Assembly: GCF_901933205.1 (NCBI RefSeq)
Contig: NC_044591.1
Coordinates: 682,001 to 746,000 of the forward strand
Reading direction: 5' to 3'
From: Camarhynchus parvulus
Taxonomy: Eukaryota; Chordata; Aves; Passeriformes; Thraupidae
DNA: 64,000 nt
How positions within the stretch are numbered: the first letter of the stretch is position 1; the number at the start of each line of letters is the position of its first letter. Of this stretch, positions 1 to 16,785 are shown one piece after another. A model generated the notes under the pieces. That model was not told the DNA's origin, ran no database searches, and worked only from the letters and a program-made list of their open reading frames with translations. The position numbers and the translations under genes were made by a program.

Positions 1-3000
1 ATTGCTCCCAAAGCCACTTCTGTCATCAGCAGGATGCCCCACAGCGTGGATCTGGAGGAGGCTCCGAGGATCACCTTGGTGAAACAAGCTCCCCAAACGC
101 AGACCTGCCTCGTCAATGCTCCTTCACCCAAATTTAAGCAGAGGTCAAGTGCAAATGATAACAGCAGGTTTCATCCAGGATCGATGTCTATTATCGAGGA
201 GAGGCCTGTGGAGACTGGGTCCAGTCCAGGGCTGCGGGTGAACACCTCAGAAGGTGTGGTGCTCCTGAGTTACTCAGGGCAGAAGACAGAAGGTCCTCAG
301 CGAATCAGTGCCAAGATCAGCCAGATTCCCCCAGCCAGCGCTGTGGACATTGAGTTCCAGCAGTCTGTATCCAAGTCTCAGATTAAACAGGAGCCTATCA
401 CGCCATCCCAGCCAGCACCGAAGGGCTCCCAGACCTCGGCGGGCTATGGGACTGTTTCCACCCATTCTTCGTTGGTACTTGGAGCACAGCCCTACAACAC
501 CTCGCCCGTTATCTCCTCCGTCAAACAGGAGCGCGCTGCCGCGCTGGACAAGCCTGACTCGTCCCACCTCGCTGTCCAGACCCCGGCGTCGCAGCCCGGC
601 AAGGTCCTGACGCAGACCGTAAACACTCCACCCGTGCTGGTCCATAACCAGATGGTCGTGAACAAAAAACTGTCTGACCCAGCTGCTCTGAAAGTGGAGA
701 CAAAGACTCTGCAACCCTCCAGCCTGAGTCCTGGGGTTAGTCCTCACCACCCTTCCCTCTCTGGGAAGATGCACTCGGAAGCAAACCACGTCAGCTCGGG
801 CCCCAGCACCCCGACTGACCGGGCCATCTCCCACCTGGGGGTCACCAAACAGGAGCCGCACTCGCCGCGCACCAGCGGGCACTCGCCGTCGCCGTTCCCC
901 CGCGCCTGTCATCCCGGCAGTACCTCGTCTCCGGCTTTGTCCAGCAGTACCCCGGTCATGCTGGCGCCGGGAATTCCCGTTCCTCAGTACATATCCAGCA
1001 TGCATCCCGAGCAATCTGTTATCATGCCCCCCCACAGCGTAACACAGACTGTGTCCCTGGGCCATCTGTCCCAAGGTGAGGTGAGGATGAACACCCCTCC
1101 TCTCTCCGGCATTCCCTACGGCATCCGCCCGGAAGCGCTGCACTCCCCCCGAGCTGCTCTGCAACCCCAGATGGAGATGAAACCCCAGCGATCCAGCACG
1201 CCCCAGCCAGCACCCATCCGAGACATCGTCATGCCCCCGCTGTCCTCCCAGCATCCCCCCGAGGAGGAGCTGCACTTCCACCACACGGCGGTGTGCCGCG
1301 GGCCAGCCCCGGTGCAGTCCGACGTGCTGGTGATGCAGCCCGACTACCGCATGCACCCCGGCAGCCTGCGGCTGGAGCAGTACAGCGTCCCGCGGGACGT
1401 CAGGATGATCATGCACCCGCACATGGCCGCCGTGGGCGAGCACCACTCGGAAACGCGACAGTCCCGCACGCCCGAAGGGGCCGTCAAAACTCCCCCGGCC
1501 AGTAAGACCCCGCAGCCCGGGAAAGAGACTCCCAAATCCTCGGAGGGCAAGATGGCCCACTCTCCCCACAGCGAGCCGCGGCTGCTCAGTGTGCCCTCGG
1601 GCAGCCAGCTGCCCGGGCTGCCCCTGACACAGCCCGTGGTGGTCCCACACGGGGTGCAGATCATGCATCCCGCCGGGAGCTCCTTCCACGATTACCGCTC
1701 CGTGTACGGCGACATGAGGAATTACCACACGGCACAGCTTGGGCATCCGCAGTTCCCGGGCGCATCGCCCATCGGGCTGCCCTCCCGGAGCATGACCCCG
1801 TCCCAGGTGAGAAAGAAAACCCTTTACCTGTCTCCCTGGAAACTGGAGCTGTTTCTTATGGGAAATGGGGTTCAAATGCTGCTTAGCATCAGAGGAAGCT
1901 GAAACAACCCATTTCCTGAACCCCTCTGGAGCTGCACCCAGGAGGGGGGAAGGTGCCTGCAGGTTTCTGAGTATGGTGTCAGGGGGAGAATTGTCAGTAC
2001 CAAGGTGGTGTGTGTGTCAGGCATCCTTGGATGGATGGTGTGGCTAAGGATGGGCTTGGGGATTCAGGGAGTGGGATTTCAGCTCAGGTGGGCTTGGAAG
2101 TGGGAGACTGTCCCAGGTGCTGCCACAGCAGGGCTGCTGCTGTGACATGGATGTCTCCAGCAGGAATCTCATGGTGTCCTGGCAGCCTTATAATGGGGTT
2201 GAGTACACCCTTGGCCTAAACGTCTTTTCTTTTCCCCTCCCTGCTTCCCAGGGTCTGCAGGAGGGCGAGCACTCGCACCCCAGCCAGCCAGTCCGCAGCA
2301 AGACCCCTCAGATCCCGCAGGATCCCAAGGGCCCGTCGGCAGCAGGGCCGGAGCAGAGTCACCACGCCCCTGTGAACAGGCACACGGCACAGATGGACCC
2401 CCACGTCCACCTCCAGAGGGCACAAGGGGACACGAGCCAGACCTCGTACCCCTCGCCCGTCGCCATCTCCATGAAGCAGGAGCTTCCATCGCCGCACCAG
2501 CCGCAGGCAGTTCCCAAGCAATCCATGTTTATCCCCACGACCTCGGGGCCGCCCCTCAGCCGCCCGGAGCCCCAGTCCACGCTCAAGCAGGAGCCATCCC
2601 CTCACCCTGTGTCCCAGAGACCTGTGGACATGGTCCAGCTGCTGACAGTGAGTGTCGTGCTCCTGATCCGGGGGGAAATCACCTGGTTCTGTCTCAGCCA
2701 TAGCACCAAATCTGACCTTTGTTGCATCAAAAACTTCAGATGCAGAAAAGGCGTTGTTTGGGTTTTGGGTTGTTTTGTCCCTGATGGATTTTAGACATGT
2801 TTACTGTTCCAAGTCAGTTTTGCAAGTCAGCATTTTCCTGGAAAGTGTTTCCTCATAGGCAGGGGAGACAGTTGGTGTATTTCATTTAAATAAAAAGGAA
2901 AAACCACTCCAAGTGTAGAAAATGAGGAAGAGGAGGGAGGCAGTGAGGAACAGGTGTCATCAAGGAGCTGAGAGTTGTGTTCAGCACCAGATGTCTCCCA

Positions 3001-5365
3001 AGTAACCTCGAGCAGTTCTTCTGTTATTTCTCAATTTGTCCATTTGTAAAAGGGAACAGAGCATTCAGGAACAGCCTTGTGCTGGGTGGGCGGCAGAGGG
3101 ATTGGGATGACGGGATCCACCCAGGCAGGCTGGCCAGCTGGAAGGAAAAGGACTGAATTCCTGATTTAGCAGGATGTATGTAACCCAGGCCTGGCCTGTA
3201 GAGGGTTGATCTGGTGCTACATCTCCGCTGAGCCTTTAAACCTCCGATGGAAGCATCGGTGGCAGCCGAGCAGCTCAGCATTTCAGATCCCACCCTCCTT
3301 GCTGTGGGTTGTAATACTCTCTCCCTCTCTTCCCAGAAATACCCCATTGTCTGGCAGGGTCTGCTGGCTCTCAAGAACGACACAGCAGCCGTGCAGCTGC
3401 ACTTTGTGTCCGGGAACAACGTCCTGGCTCACCGCTCGCTGCCGGCGCCCGAGGGAGGGCCCCCCCTGCGCATCGCGCAGCGCATGCGGCTCGAGGCCTC
3501 CCAGCTCGAGGGCGTCGCACGCAGGATGATGGTGAGGGCCAGGGCTGGGCAGGGAGGCAGTTTGGGAGTCTCAGAGCTTGGCTGGGCTCACCAGCTGCAG
3601 GGCTGGAAAGCACCAGGGCTCCCCAAAACCTGGGTTTCTGTCATGTGTGCTCCGCAGGGAATGGGCGCAGCCCCAAGCTGCCCAAGGAGCATTTGGACAC
3701 TGCTGTCAGGGATGCACAGGGAGGGATTGTTGGGATCCTGTGCATGGCCTGGAGTTGGACTTGATGATCCCTGTGGATTCCTTCCAATCCAGGAGATCCC
3801 TGTGATTCTGTTTTGGGATCCTGGTGTTCACACTGATTCCTTCAACCCAGGGAGTGTGACACGGATTTCAGATGATGAGCAATAGCTCTTACACTGCACT
3901 TGTGGAAGAGGCAGTGAGAGCTGGGAAACCTTTAAGTTGCCCTGAGCCCAGGGACAAACTCCTGATGCCTTCAGTGTGTCTGAGTAGGGTGGGAAGGGGA
4001 GTTCAGGTGGCCATGAAATCCATTTTTAGTCTTTTCCACCTTGGCTGAGCTCTCAGCAAGTGTTGAAATCACAGAATCCCAGACTGGTTTGGGTTGGAGG
4101 GGCCTTAAAGCCCATCCCACCCCCTACCATGGGCAGGGACACCTTCCACTATCCGAGGTTGCTCCAGGCCCTATCCAGCCTGGCCCTGACCTTAGAGACT
4201 TCTGGGGCAGCCACCGCTTCTCTGGGGTACAAATTGTAACATCAAGGAGTTTAAAGTGAGGGTTTTCCCCCGTGGATAGTGGATGGATGGCTGGAAAAGA
4301 TCCCCTCATGCAGCATTTTCCTGAGCCTGTCCTTCCCCTGCAGGTGGAGAGCGATTACTGCCTGCTGCTGGCCCTGCCCTGCGGCCGGGACCAGGAGGAC
4401 GTGGTCAGTCAGACCGAGTCGCTCAAGGCCGCCTTCATCAGCTACCTGCAGGCCAAGCAGGCTGCAGGCATCATCAACGTCCCCAACCCCGGCTCCAACC
4501 AGGTATGGGCATGGCACAGAGCCCTGCAGTGCCACAGGGGACACCAAACCAGGCCCTAATGGCACAGGCAGCTCAGGCTTCTGCTGGATCTGCCTGGGGT
4601 TATTGGTCAAACAACCCCCACATTTCCATCACCCATCAAAGACATGGATGGGATCCATAAATTTTTCATGGGATCCATAAATTTTTCGTGGGATCAATAT
4701 AATCATTGATGGAATCGATGAAAGCAACCCCAAAGCCAAAAAAAATCCCAAATGTATGTTTGGTGTGTTCCCAGTTCATTGTCTCAGGCTGAAAAGCATT
4801 TCCCAAATGCATTTCTCAGCTCTTTTATCTCTGAAGTAGAGTCCTGGTTTATTCCCCATATCCTGATTGTTCCAGGACAGCTGATGTTTTCTTGCAGAAT
4901 GCATTTGGTCCCATGGAGGGTTTATTCCAGGTGTGTTGCTGCACTGATTGCAGTTCAACCTGTGTGTAATTTAATTCTGGGTATGAGGAGCCCAAAATGA
5001 GCCCAGCACTCAGAGCAACCACTGAAATTATAATTAATGGGAATTTTTCTGCCTTTCCCAGCCAAATCAGCCTGTGGCGTGGAAAACTCCCCACCTGGGA
5101 AACAAAACCCATGCCTTCTTTCTTATACACGATTTAGGATGCCTTAAGCACCCAGAACATCACTGAAATGTCTCATTTTTAAACCTCTGTGGGCGTGGGT
5201 TTTCTCTGATCTGTGGTTTTTCCCTCTTTGCAGCCTGCCTACGTTCTGCAGATCTTCCCACCCTGCGAGTTCTCGGAAAGCCACCTGTCCCGCCTGGCCC
5301 CAGACCTCCTCGCCAGCATCTCCAACATCTCTCCTCACCTGATGATTGTCATCGCGTCGGTATGA
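1..5365 (+). CDS. SPEN: SPEN (SHARP/MINT) transcriptional corepressor, C-terminal part, 5' incomplete
   Basis: Last ~895 residues of SPEN, a very large nuclear RNA-binding corepressor that bridges Notch/RBPJ, nuclear receptors and Xist-type RNA to SMRT/NCoR-HDAC3. Coding exons, all in phase: <1-1806 (end of the giant internal exon, open at the window edge), 2252-2647, 3337-3531, 4344-4502, 5234-5365, all with GT-AG introns and TGA at 5363. The first exon is proline/serine-rich, low complexity, with repeated short KQEP motifs (potential SUMO/corepressor-type patches). The last three exons encode the SPOC domain, beginning KYPIVWQG and ending with the family's usual short tail HLMIVIASV; SPOC binds phosphorylated SMRT/NCoR tails. 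The N-terminal RRM domains lie upstream of the window. Recognition is by close similarity to mammalian SPEN; orthology is supported by ZBTB17 being next door. A 533-aa antisense ORF over exon 1 is a composition shadow. Confidence 0.96.
3697..3815 (+). mobile_element. CR1 LINE 3'-tail fragment in SPEN intron
   Basis: Degenerate match to the 3' end of avian CR1 retrotransposons, sense orientation: the block runs through GGACTTGATGATCC and ends with CTTCCAATCCAGGAG followed by a GTGATTCTGT-like tail. Too short to code; a 5'-truncated relic. Confidence 0.6.
4066..4232 (-). mobile_element. CR1 LINE 3'-end fragment in SPEN intron
   Basis: Reads, on the plus strand, as the reverse complement of the CR1 tail: CACAGAATCCCAGA, GGTTTGGGTTGGAGG, CCATGGGCAGGGACACC, CCAGCCTGGCCCTGA, GGGGCAGCCACCGC. 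About 165 bp, antisense to SPEN. Confidence 0.85.
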
Positions 5366-5713
5366 GCTGTTTACCAGTTACTGACTTTTTATTATTTTAA
5401 TTTTAATTTTTTTTTAATTTTTCCAAGGCCCTGCAGCAAAAAAAAAAAAAACAACAACAACAACAAAAAAAAGCCCACAAAAAAAACACACACAAAAAAT
5501 TAATTTTAAAATAAAACTAATTCAAAAGAAGGAGAGAAGGTTATGAAACAAGAAATACAAGAAATATGCTGCCAGAAACCAGCCTCCTGCCCGACCGGCC
5601 TCGATCAAACCTTGGATGTTTACATGTTGCTTTAGCTTATGGACAACTGATGCACTCAGCAGGTGGACTGGGCTTGGGTTCCCATGCCTCCTTTTTGGGG
5701 AAAAAAACACACA

Positions 5714-5746
<33 letters not shown>

Positions 5747-6605
5747 GGATGGCTTATTTTTTTTAACAAAAAAAAAAGGAAAAAATTAAAAAAGAACCTG
5801 AACTGCCTTTGCACTAAATTAGTGACTCGGACTTTGCACAGTTGGAGACGCTGTGACGTTCTGGATGTCTTGACACACATTGACCGCGCCGTGGACGTTC
5901 CGCAGGGACTCTGCTGAGATTTGTGGGTCAAGGAGCATTTCACAGTCATTTTTTATTTTATTGGTTGTTTCGTTGGGTTTTTTGTTGGTTTTTTTTTTCC
6001 TTCTTTTGGGGTTGTTTATTTTTGGGGGGTGTATTTTTTCCGGATGTGAACCTTCCTCTTCCTCCACCTGCCCCTGCTGCAGCCGTCTTCTCTTCATCTG
6101 GGATGTACAGTTTACACTGAAAAACAAGAGAATACAAAACAAACAACAAAACAAAAGGGAGAGCTTTTTTCCTTCCTGGTGGGATATGCAGAACTCAGTG
6201 GGTGTGTGTATATATAAATATATATATAATATATATAAATATATATAATACTGACTTTAAAAAAAAAAATCAAATCCCCACAACATACATTTTTTTTTAA
6301 TCTGTGCCAAAAATGTGTTTTCAGAGAAAAAAAATCTTATTTTCATACTCAGACTTTGTATTGTCACTCATTTGTAAGTGCGCTTCATTTAAACATCCCC
6401 TCGTCTCATCAGCTGTGGAAGTGTTATACACTTGTACAAAGACTCTGCCCCGGCCCCCCTCGCCTCCCCTAACACTTAATTAATTTATGGAACTTGGTTT
6501 TTTTTTTTTTTTTTTTTTGGTTTATTTTTTTTTTCTCAGCGCAGTTTTGTTTTGTGTGTCCATTGGATTACGAACTTTATTAAAAAATACAAAACACGTC
6601 GGCGC
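5366..6605 (+). other. SPEN: SPEN 3' untranslated region with poly(A) signal
   Basis: AT-rich tract following the SPEN stop codon, in sharp contrast to the GC-rich surroundings. It contains A-rich runs (about 5430-5510, and a pure A run near 5713-5739), T-rich runs near 5980-6030 and 6495-6540, and a TA-rich microsatellite at about 6206-6250. A variant poly(A) signal ATTAAA lies at 6579-6584, so the transcript probably ends near 6600. No ORF here resembles a protein. Confidence 0.75.
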
Positions 6606-7742
6606 CCCGACCTCGTCCCTCGGCGTGGGGAGGGGGAGCAGGGAAGGGGAGTTTGGGGCTGCCAGGGAGGGGTCACCCACCTCTCCCTCAAAAACAACCG
6701 GGAAAAAAAGGTCATTTCATCGCCCCAAACCCAATTCCTCTTGATTTTCCCTCTCCGTCTCATAAATACTTGTGAAAACTGAAATCGCGGCGTTTGCCCC
6801 CACTTTTAATCTCACCACGCACCAACTCCTCGCTGAAAATTATCCCTGGATTACTGATATTCGTCATACTTGGAAATGTAAGAGCCAGACTTGATGTTTT
6901 TCACTGCTTTTCCACCCAAATCCCTGCCAGGTGCAAGTGGGAAGCCTAATCAAGGCTGGTGTAAATGGGTTAAAATCATGCAGGTGTGGTAACAAAGGAG
7001 TTTTAGGACAGAATTTGGGGAGTGGCCTCCAGAACCAGGGGAGACCCTCCCCCTGCACCCCCAGGCTGAGGGTGGGGGGAGGACCAGAGCCTGTTTTGGG
7101 GTAAAACCAGGACAAAAAGGGGCAGCTGGTGGCCCAGGATGGAGCTGGGTGTGGGGAGCCAGGCCAGGGACACCCCACAGCGACCCCCAAGTCCCACTGG
7201 GGAGGTCAGGATGGGACCTTGGACTCCTCCCTTTCCCCGGGGAGGGGGGAGACAGGTGGGACCGATGGACAGACCCCGGACATGGATGGGGCTTGGACAG
7301 ATGGACACGAGGATTACCGGGGCAGAGGGAAAGGGTCTGACCCTGCTGGTTTGTGAGTGGTGCCTTTGAGGTAAAAAGGGGCATTTTTGGGGTGTTGTGC
7401 AAGGGCTGGGGGGGCTGGAGGGCACTGCCTGTGTGTCCAGCCAGGTGTGAACTGTCTGTGTGTCCAGGTGTCCGTGCACTGTCCATCCACCCAGCTGGGC
7501 CTGGACCTGCCCGTCCATCCAGGCCCATCCCCTTCACCCACCCATCCCATGGATCTGTCAGATGGAGAGAACAGGGGAGTGTCCAGCTGGACACACGGAC
7601 ATTGGAATCCAGCTGGACACTCGGACATTGAACATCCAGATGGACACACAGGCTTGGACCGACAGACAGATGGATGAATAGATGGGCAGACGTCCAAAAG
7701 GATAAATTTCCTTCTAGGCAGTTGGACAGACACCTGCCCAGC
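6606..7742. repeat. SPEN-ZBTB17 intergenic, becoming minisatellite from about 7340
   Basis: No gene is visible. From about 7345 a degenerate half copy of the palindrome module appears (AAGGGGCATTTTTGGGGTG), followed at about 7440-7735 by tandem variants of a unit built around GTCCAGCTGGACACACGGACATTG. ORFs on both strands here are repeat artefacts. Confidence 0.6.
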
Positions 7743-9122
7743 CAGACACCTTTCTCCTCCATCCATGAGCATAAATGCCCCAAAAATGCACTTTTCACCC
7801 CAAGGCCCCTCTCCAAAAAGCAGCGATTTCACACCCCTGCCCCGCCCCCCTCACACCCCCCTCACACCCCTGCCCTGCCACCCACAGCCCCGTGTCCGTC
7901 TGTCCGGGCCCATCCCTGTGTCCATCTCCAGCCCAGGCTCTGAGGAGGGGGAAAGGCTCCGGCCCCATCCGACCCCAAACCCACGGACAGAGGGAATGGG
8001 GCGGGGGGGGGCGGGGCGGGGCGGGGGTGTGAGGGGGGCGGGGCAGGGGTGTGAAATCGCTGCTTTTTGCAGCGGGGCCTTTGGGATGAAAAGTGCATTT
8101 TTGGGACATTTATGCTCATGGATGGAGAGGGAAGGTGTCTGCCTGGGCAGGTGTCTGTCCAGCTGTCTGGTTGCATGTACAATGTCCAGCCAGACATACA
8201 ATGTCCGACTGTCCAGCTGCACGCCCAATGTCCGTGTGTCCAGCTGGACGTACAGTGTCCAGATGGATGGACAGATGGACTGGCAGCTGGACACACTCAT
8301 AGCCGTGGGGACGGATGGACCTGGAGCTGGACAGACCAACAGGAGCACGTTCAGCTGGGAATGGGGATGGTGGAGCTGTCAGATGGACAGAAGAACAGGG
8401 GAGTGTCCAGCTGGACAGATGGACATTGTACGTAGAGCTGGACAATTGGACATTGTACGTCCAGTTGGACAGATGGACATTGTACGTACAGCTGGACAAT
8501 TGGACATTGTATGTACAGCTGGACAATTGGACATTGTATGTACCGTTGGACAGATGGACATTGTACATCCAGTTGGACAGATGGTCATTGTACGTACAGC
8601 TGGACAATTGGACATTGTATGTCCAGTTGGACACATGGACATCGTACGTCCAGTTGGACACATGGACATTGTACGTCCAGTTGGACAGATGGTCATTGTA
8701 CGTCCAGCTGGACAGTGAACATCCAGTTGGACAGACACTTTCTCCCTCCATCCATGAGCATAAATGTCCCAAAAATGCACTTTTCGCCCCAAAGGCCCCG
8801 CTCCAAAAAGCAGCGATTTCACACCCCTGCCCCGCCCCCCTCACACCCCCGCCCCGCCCCCGCCCCGCCCCATTCCCTCTGTCCGTGGGTTTGGGGTCGG
8901 GATGGGGCCGGAGCCTTTCCCCCTCCTCAGAGCCTGGGCTGGAGATGGACACAGGGATGGGCCCGGACAGACGGACACGGGGCTGTGGGGGCAGGGCAGG
9001 GGTGTGAGGGGGTGTGAGGGGGGCGGGGCAGGGGTGTGAAATCGCTGCTTTTTGGAGAGGGGCCTTGGGGTGAAAAGTGCATTTTTGGGGCATTTATGCT
9101 CATGGGTGGAGGAGAAAGGTGT
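7743..9122. repeat. Large nested inverted repeat (two ~400 bp arms around a minisatellite spacer)
   Basis: The left arm (about 7743-8150) and right arm (about 8722-9122) are near-identical reverse complements. Both contain CATGAGCATAAATG, AAAAATGCACTTTTC, AAAAAGCAGCGATTTCACAC and a shared interior with GGGGAAAGGCTCCGGCCCC. Each arm is itself a palindrome: its own ~110 bp ends (7757-7860 against 8010-8120; 8750-8850 against 9005-9110) are inverted copies. GC-rich runs (CCCCGCCCCCC) sit at the inner edges. No transposase, no recognisable terminal motif and no target-site duplication were found, so I class it as a structural repeat rather than a named element. Confidence 0.85.
8155..8730. repeat. 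Minisatellite forming the palindrome spacer (unit ~28-30 bp)
   Basis: From 8400 to 8720 the unit GTCCAGYTGGACARWTGGAC plus ATTGTACGT repeats about ten times with few changes. From 8160 to 8270 related units run in the opposite orientation (ACAATGTCC, GTCCAGCTGGACGTAC), so the spacer continues the inverted symmetry. Each unit carries the 12-bp palindrome GTCCAGCTGGAC, which contains the E-box-like CAGCTG. Confidence 0.85.
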
Positions 9123-9124
9123 CT

Positions 9125-9700
9125 GTACAACGTCCATGTGTCCAGCTGGACGTACAACTCTCTGTCTGACTGGACATGCAATGGTCCCTCTGTCTGGCTG
9201 TGAATGTAGCCAGCCATGTGTCCATCCACAGAAGTGTCCATGTGTCCAGCTGCACATGTCCCTGCCTGTGTCTGCCTGTCAACCCATCCCACTGTCCAGC
9301 CATTTCCAGTGAATTTCCAGCACCAACAGCCCTGTCCATGCGCCTGTCCTGAATCCTCCAACCCCTCCCAGGCTGGGGAGCAGGGACGAGGACAGACGGA
9401 CACATGGATGGACAGACACATGTCCAGGTGTCCAACTGGATGTGAAACGGTGTCCAGCCCGAAGGTGTCCATGTGTGCCTGCCACTGTCCAGCCATCCAC
9501 GGAGCTTTCCGCGTGTCCAGCTGTCCCTGCAGCCACCTCTGTGTCCGTCTGTCCCGGCTGGACACGCCCCCGTCATTGTGTCCGTGCGTCTCCCTTCCCC
9601 CCATGCCCTGGGGAGCTGGGGGCTCTGAGGGGACAGAGCAGGGGGGGTGTCCAGCTGGACACACGGACAGGGGCAGCTGCACGTACAGCTCCAGGGCCTG
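9125..9700. repeat. Degenerate GTCCAGCTGGAC minisatellite, right flank
   Basis: Scattered variants of the same GTGTCCAGCTGGACAC-type unit with increasing divergence, continuing to about 9665. From 9700 to 10117 nothing recognisable is seen before the ZBTB17 poly(A) signal. Confidence 0.6.
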
Positions 9701-10117
9701 GGGGTCCCTTGTGGGTGGGCCCAGCTGAGCCCCAGACCCCAGGTGGGGCAGGACAGGCTCCCACCCTCCACCTCCATCAGCAGCACCTTTTTTCTTCTCT
9801 TTACCCCCAACCAGGGGCGGCTCCCCTGCCTCCACACCCCTCCCTCAGTGGGGGTCAGCATGGGAGGGGCTTTTGGGGCTTTATCCCAAAAATCCCCATC
9901 TGCTGGTCTGGGTGGGGTTGGAAACCTGAAACCACCGTTTATATCCTTTATCACCTCATCGACCCCTGCTATCCATCCACATCACACTCTCAGCAGTCAC
10001 TGGAGTATTTCAGTCCCTCCCACTGGGCTCCAGCTCTGCAGGAACCCCAAAACATCCCCTGGGTGGGGGTGAAGCCGCAGCCGCCTCCCCGAGCACCAAC
10101 CCTTACAAAATACTGCA

Positions 10118-10203
10118 TTTTATTCCATCTCTTTCCTTCCAGAAATACACTTTTTACACCATTTCCGAGCTGTCTCTTAAATAAAGGCTGGGCGGGGGCG
10201 GGG
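10118..10203 (-). other. ZBTB17: ZBTB17 3'UTR and poly(A) signal
   Basis: On the minus strand the stop codon at 10204-10206 is followed within about 85 bases by AATAAA at 10118-10123, giving an unusually short 3'UTR. Confidence 0.6.
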
Positions 10204-16783
<6,580 letters not shown>

Positions 16784-16785
16784 GG

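Noticed and set aside
274..1875. 533-residue minus-strand ORF across the SPEN exon
   Set aside because: Shadow of the GC-rich SPEN coding frame; no recognisable domain, and the plus frame matches SPEN throughout.
8400..8725. Possible CRISPR array (regular direct repeats)
   Set aside because: Units are contiguous variants without unique spacers, no cas genes, and the context is an avian intergenic region; it is a minisatellite.
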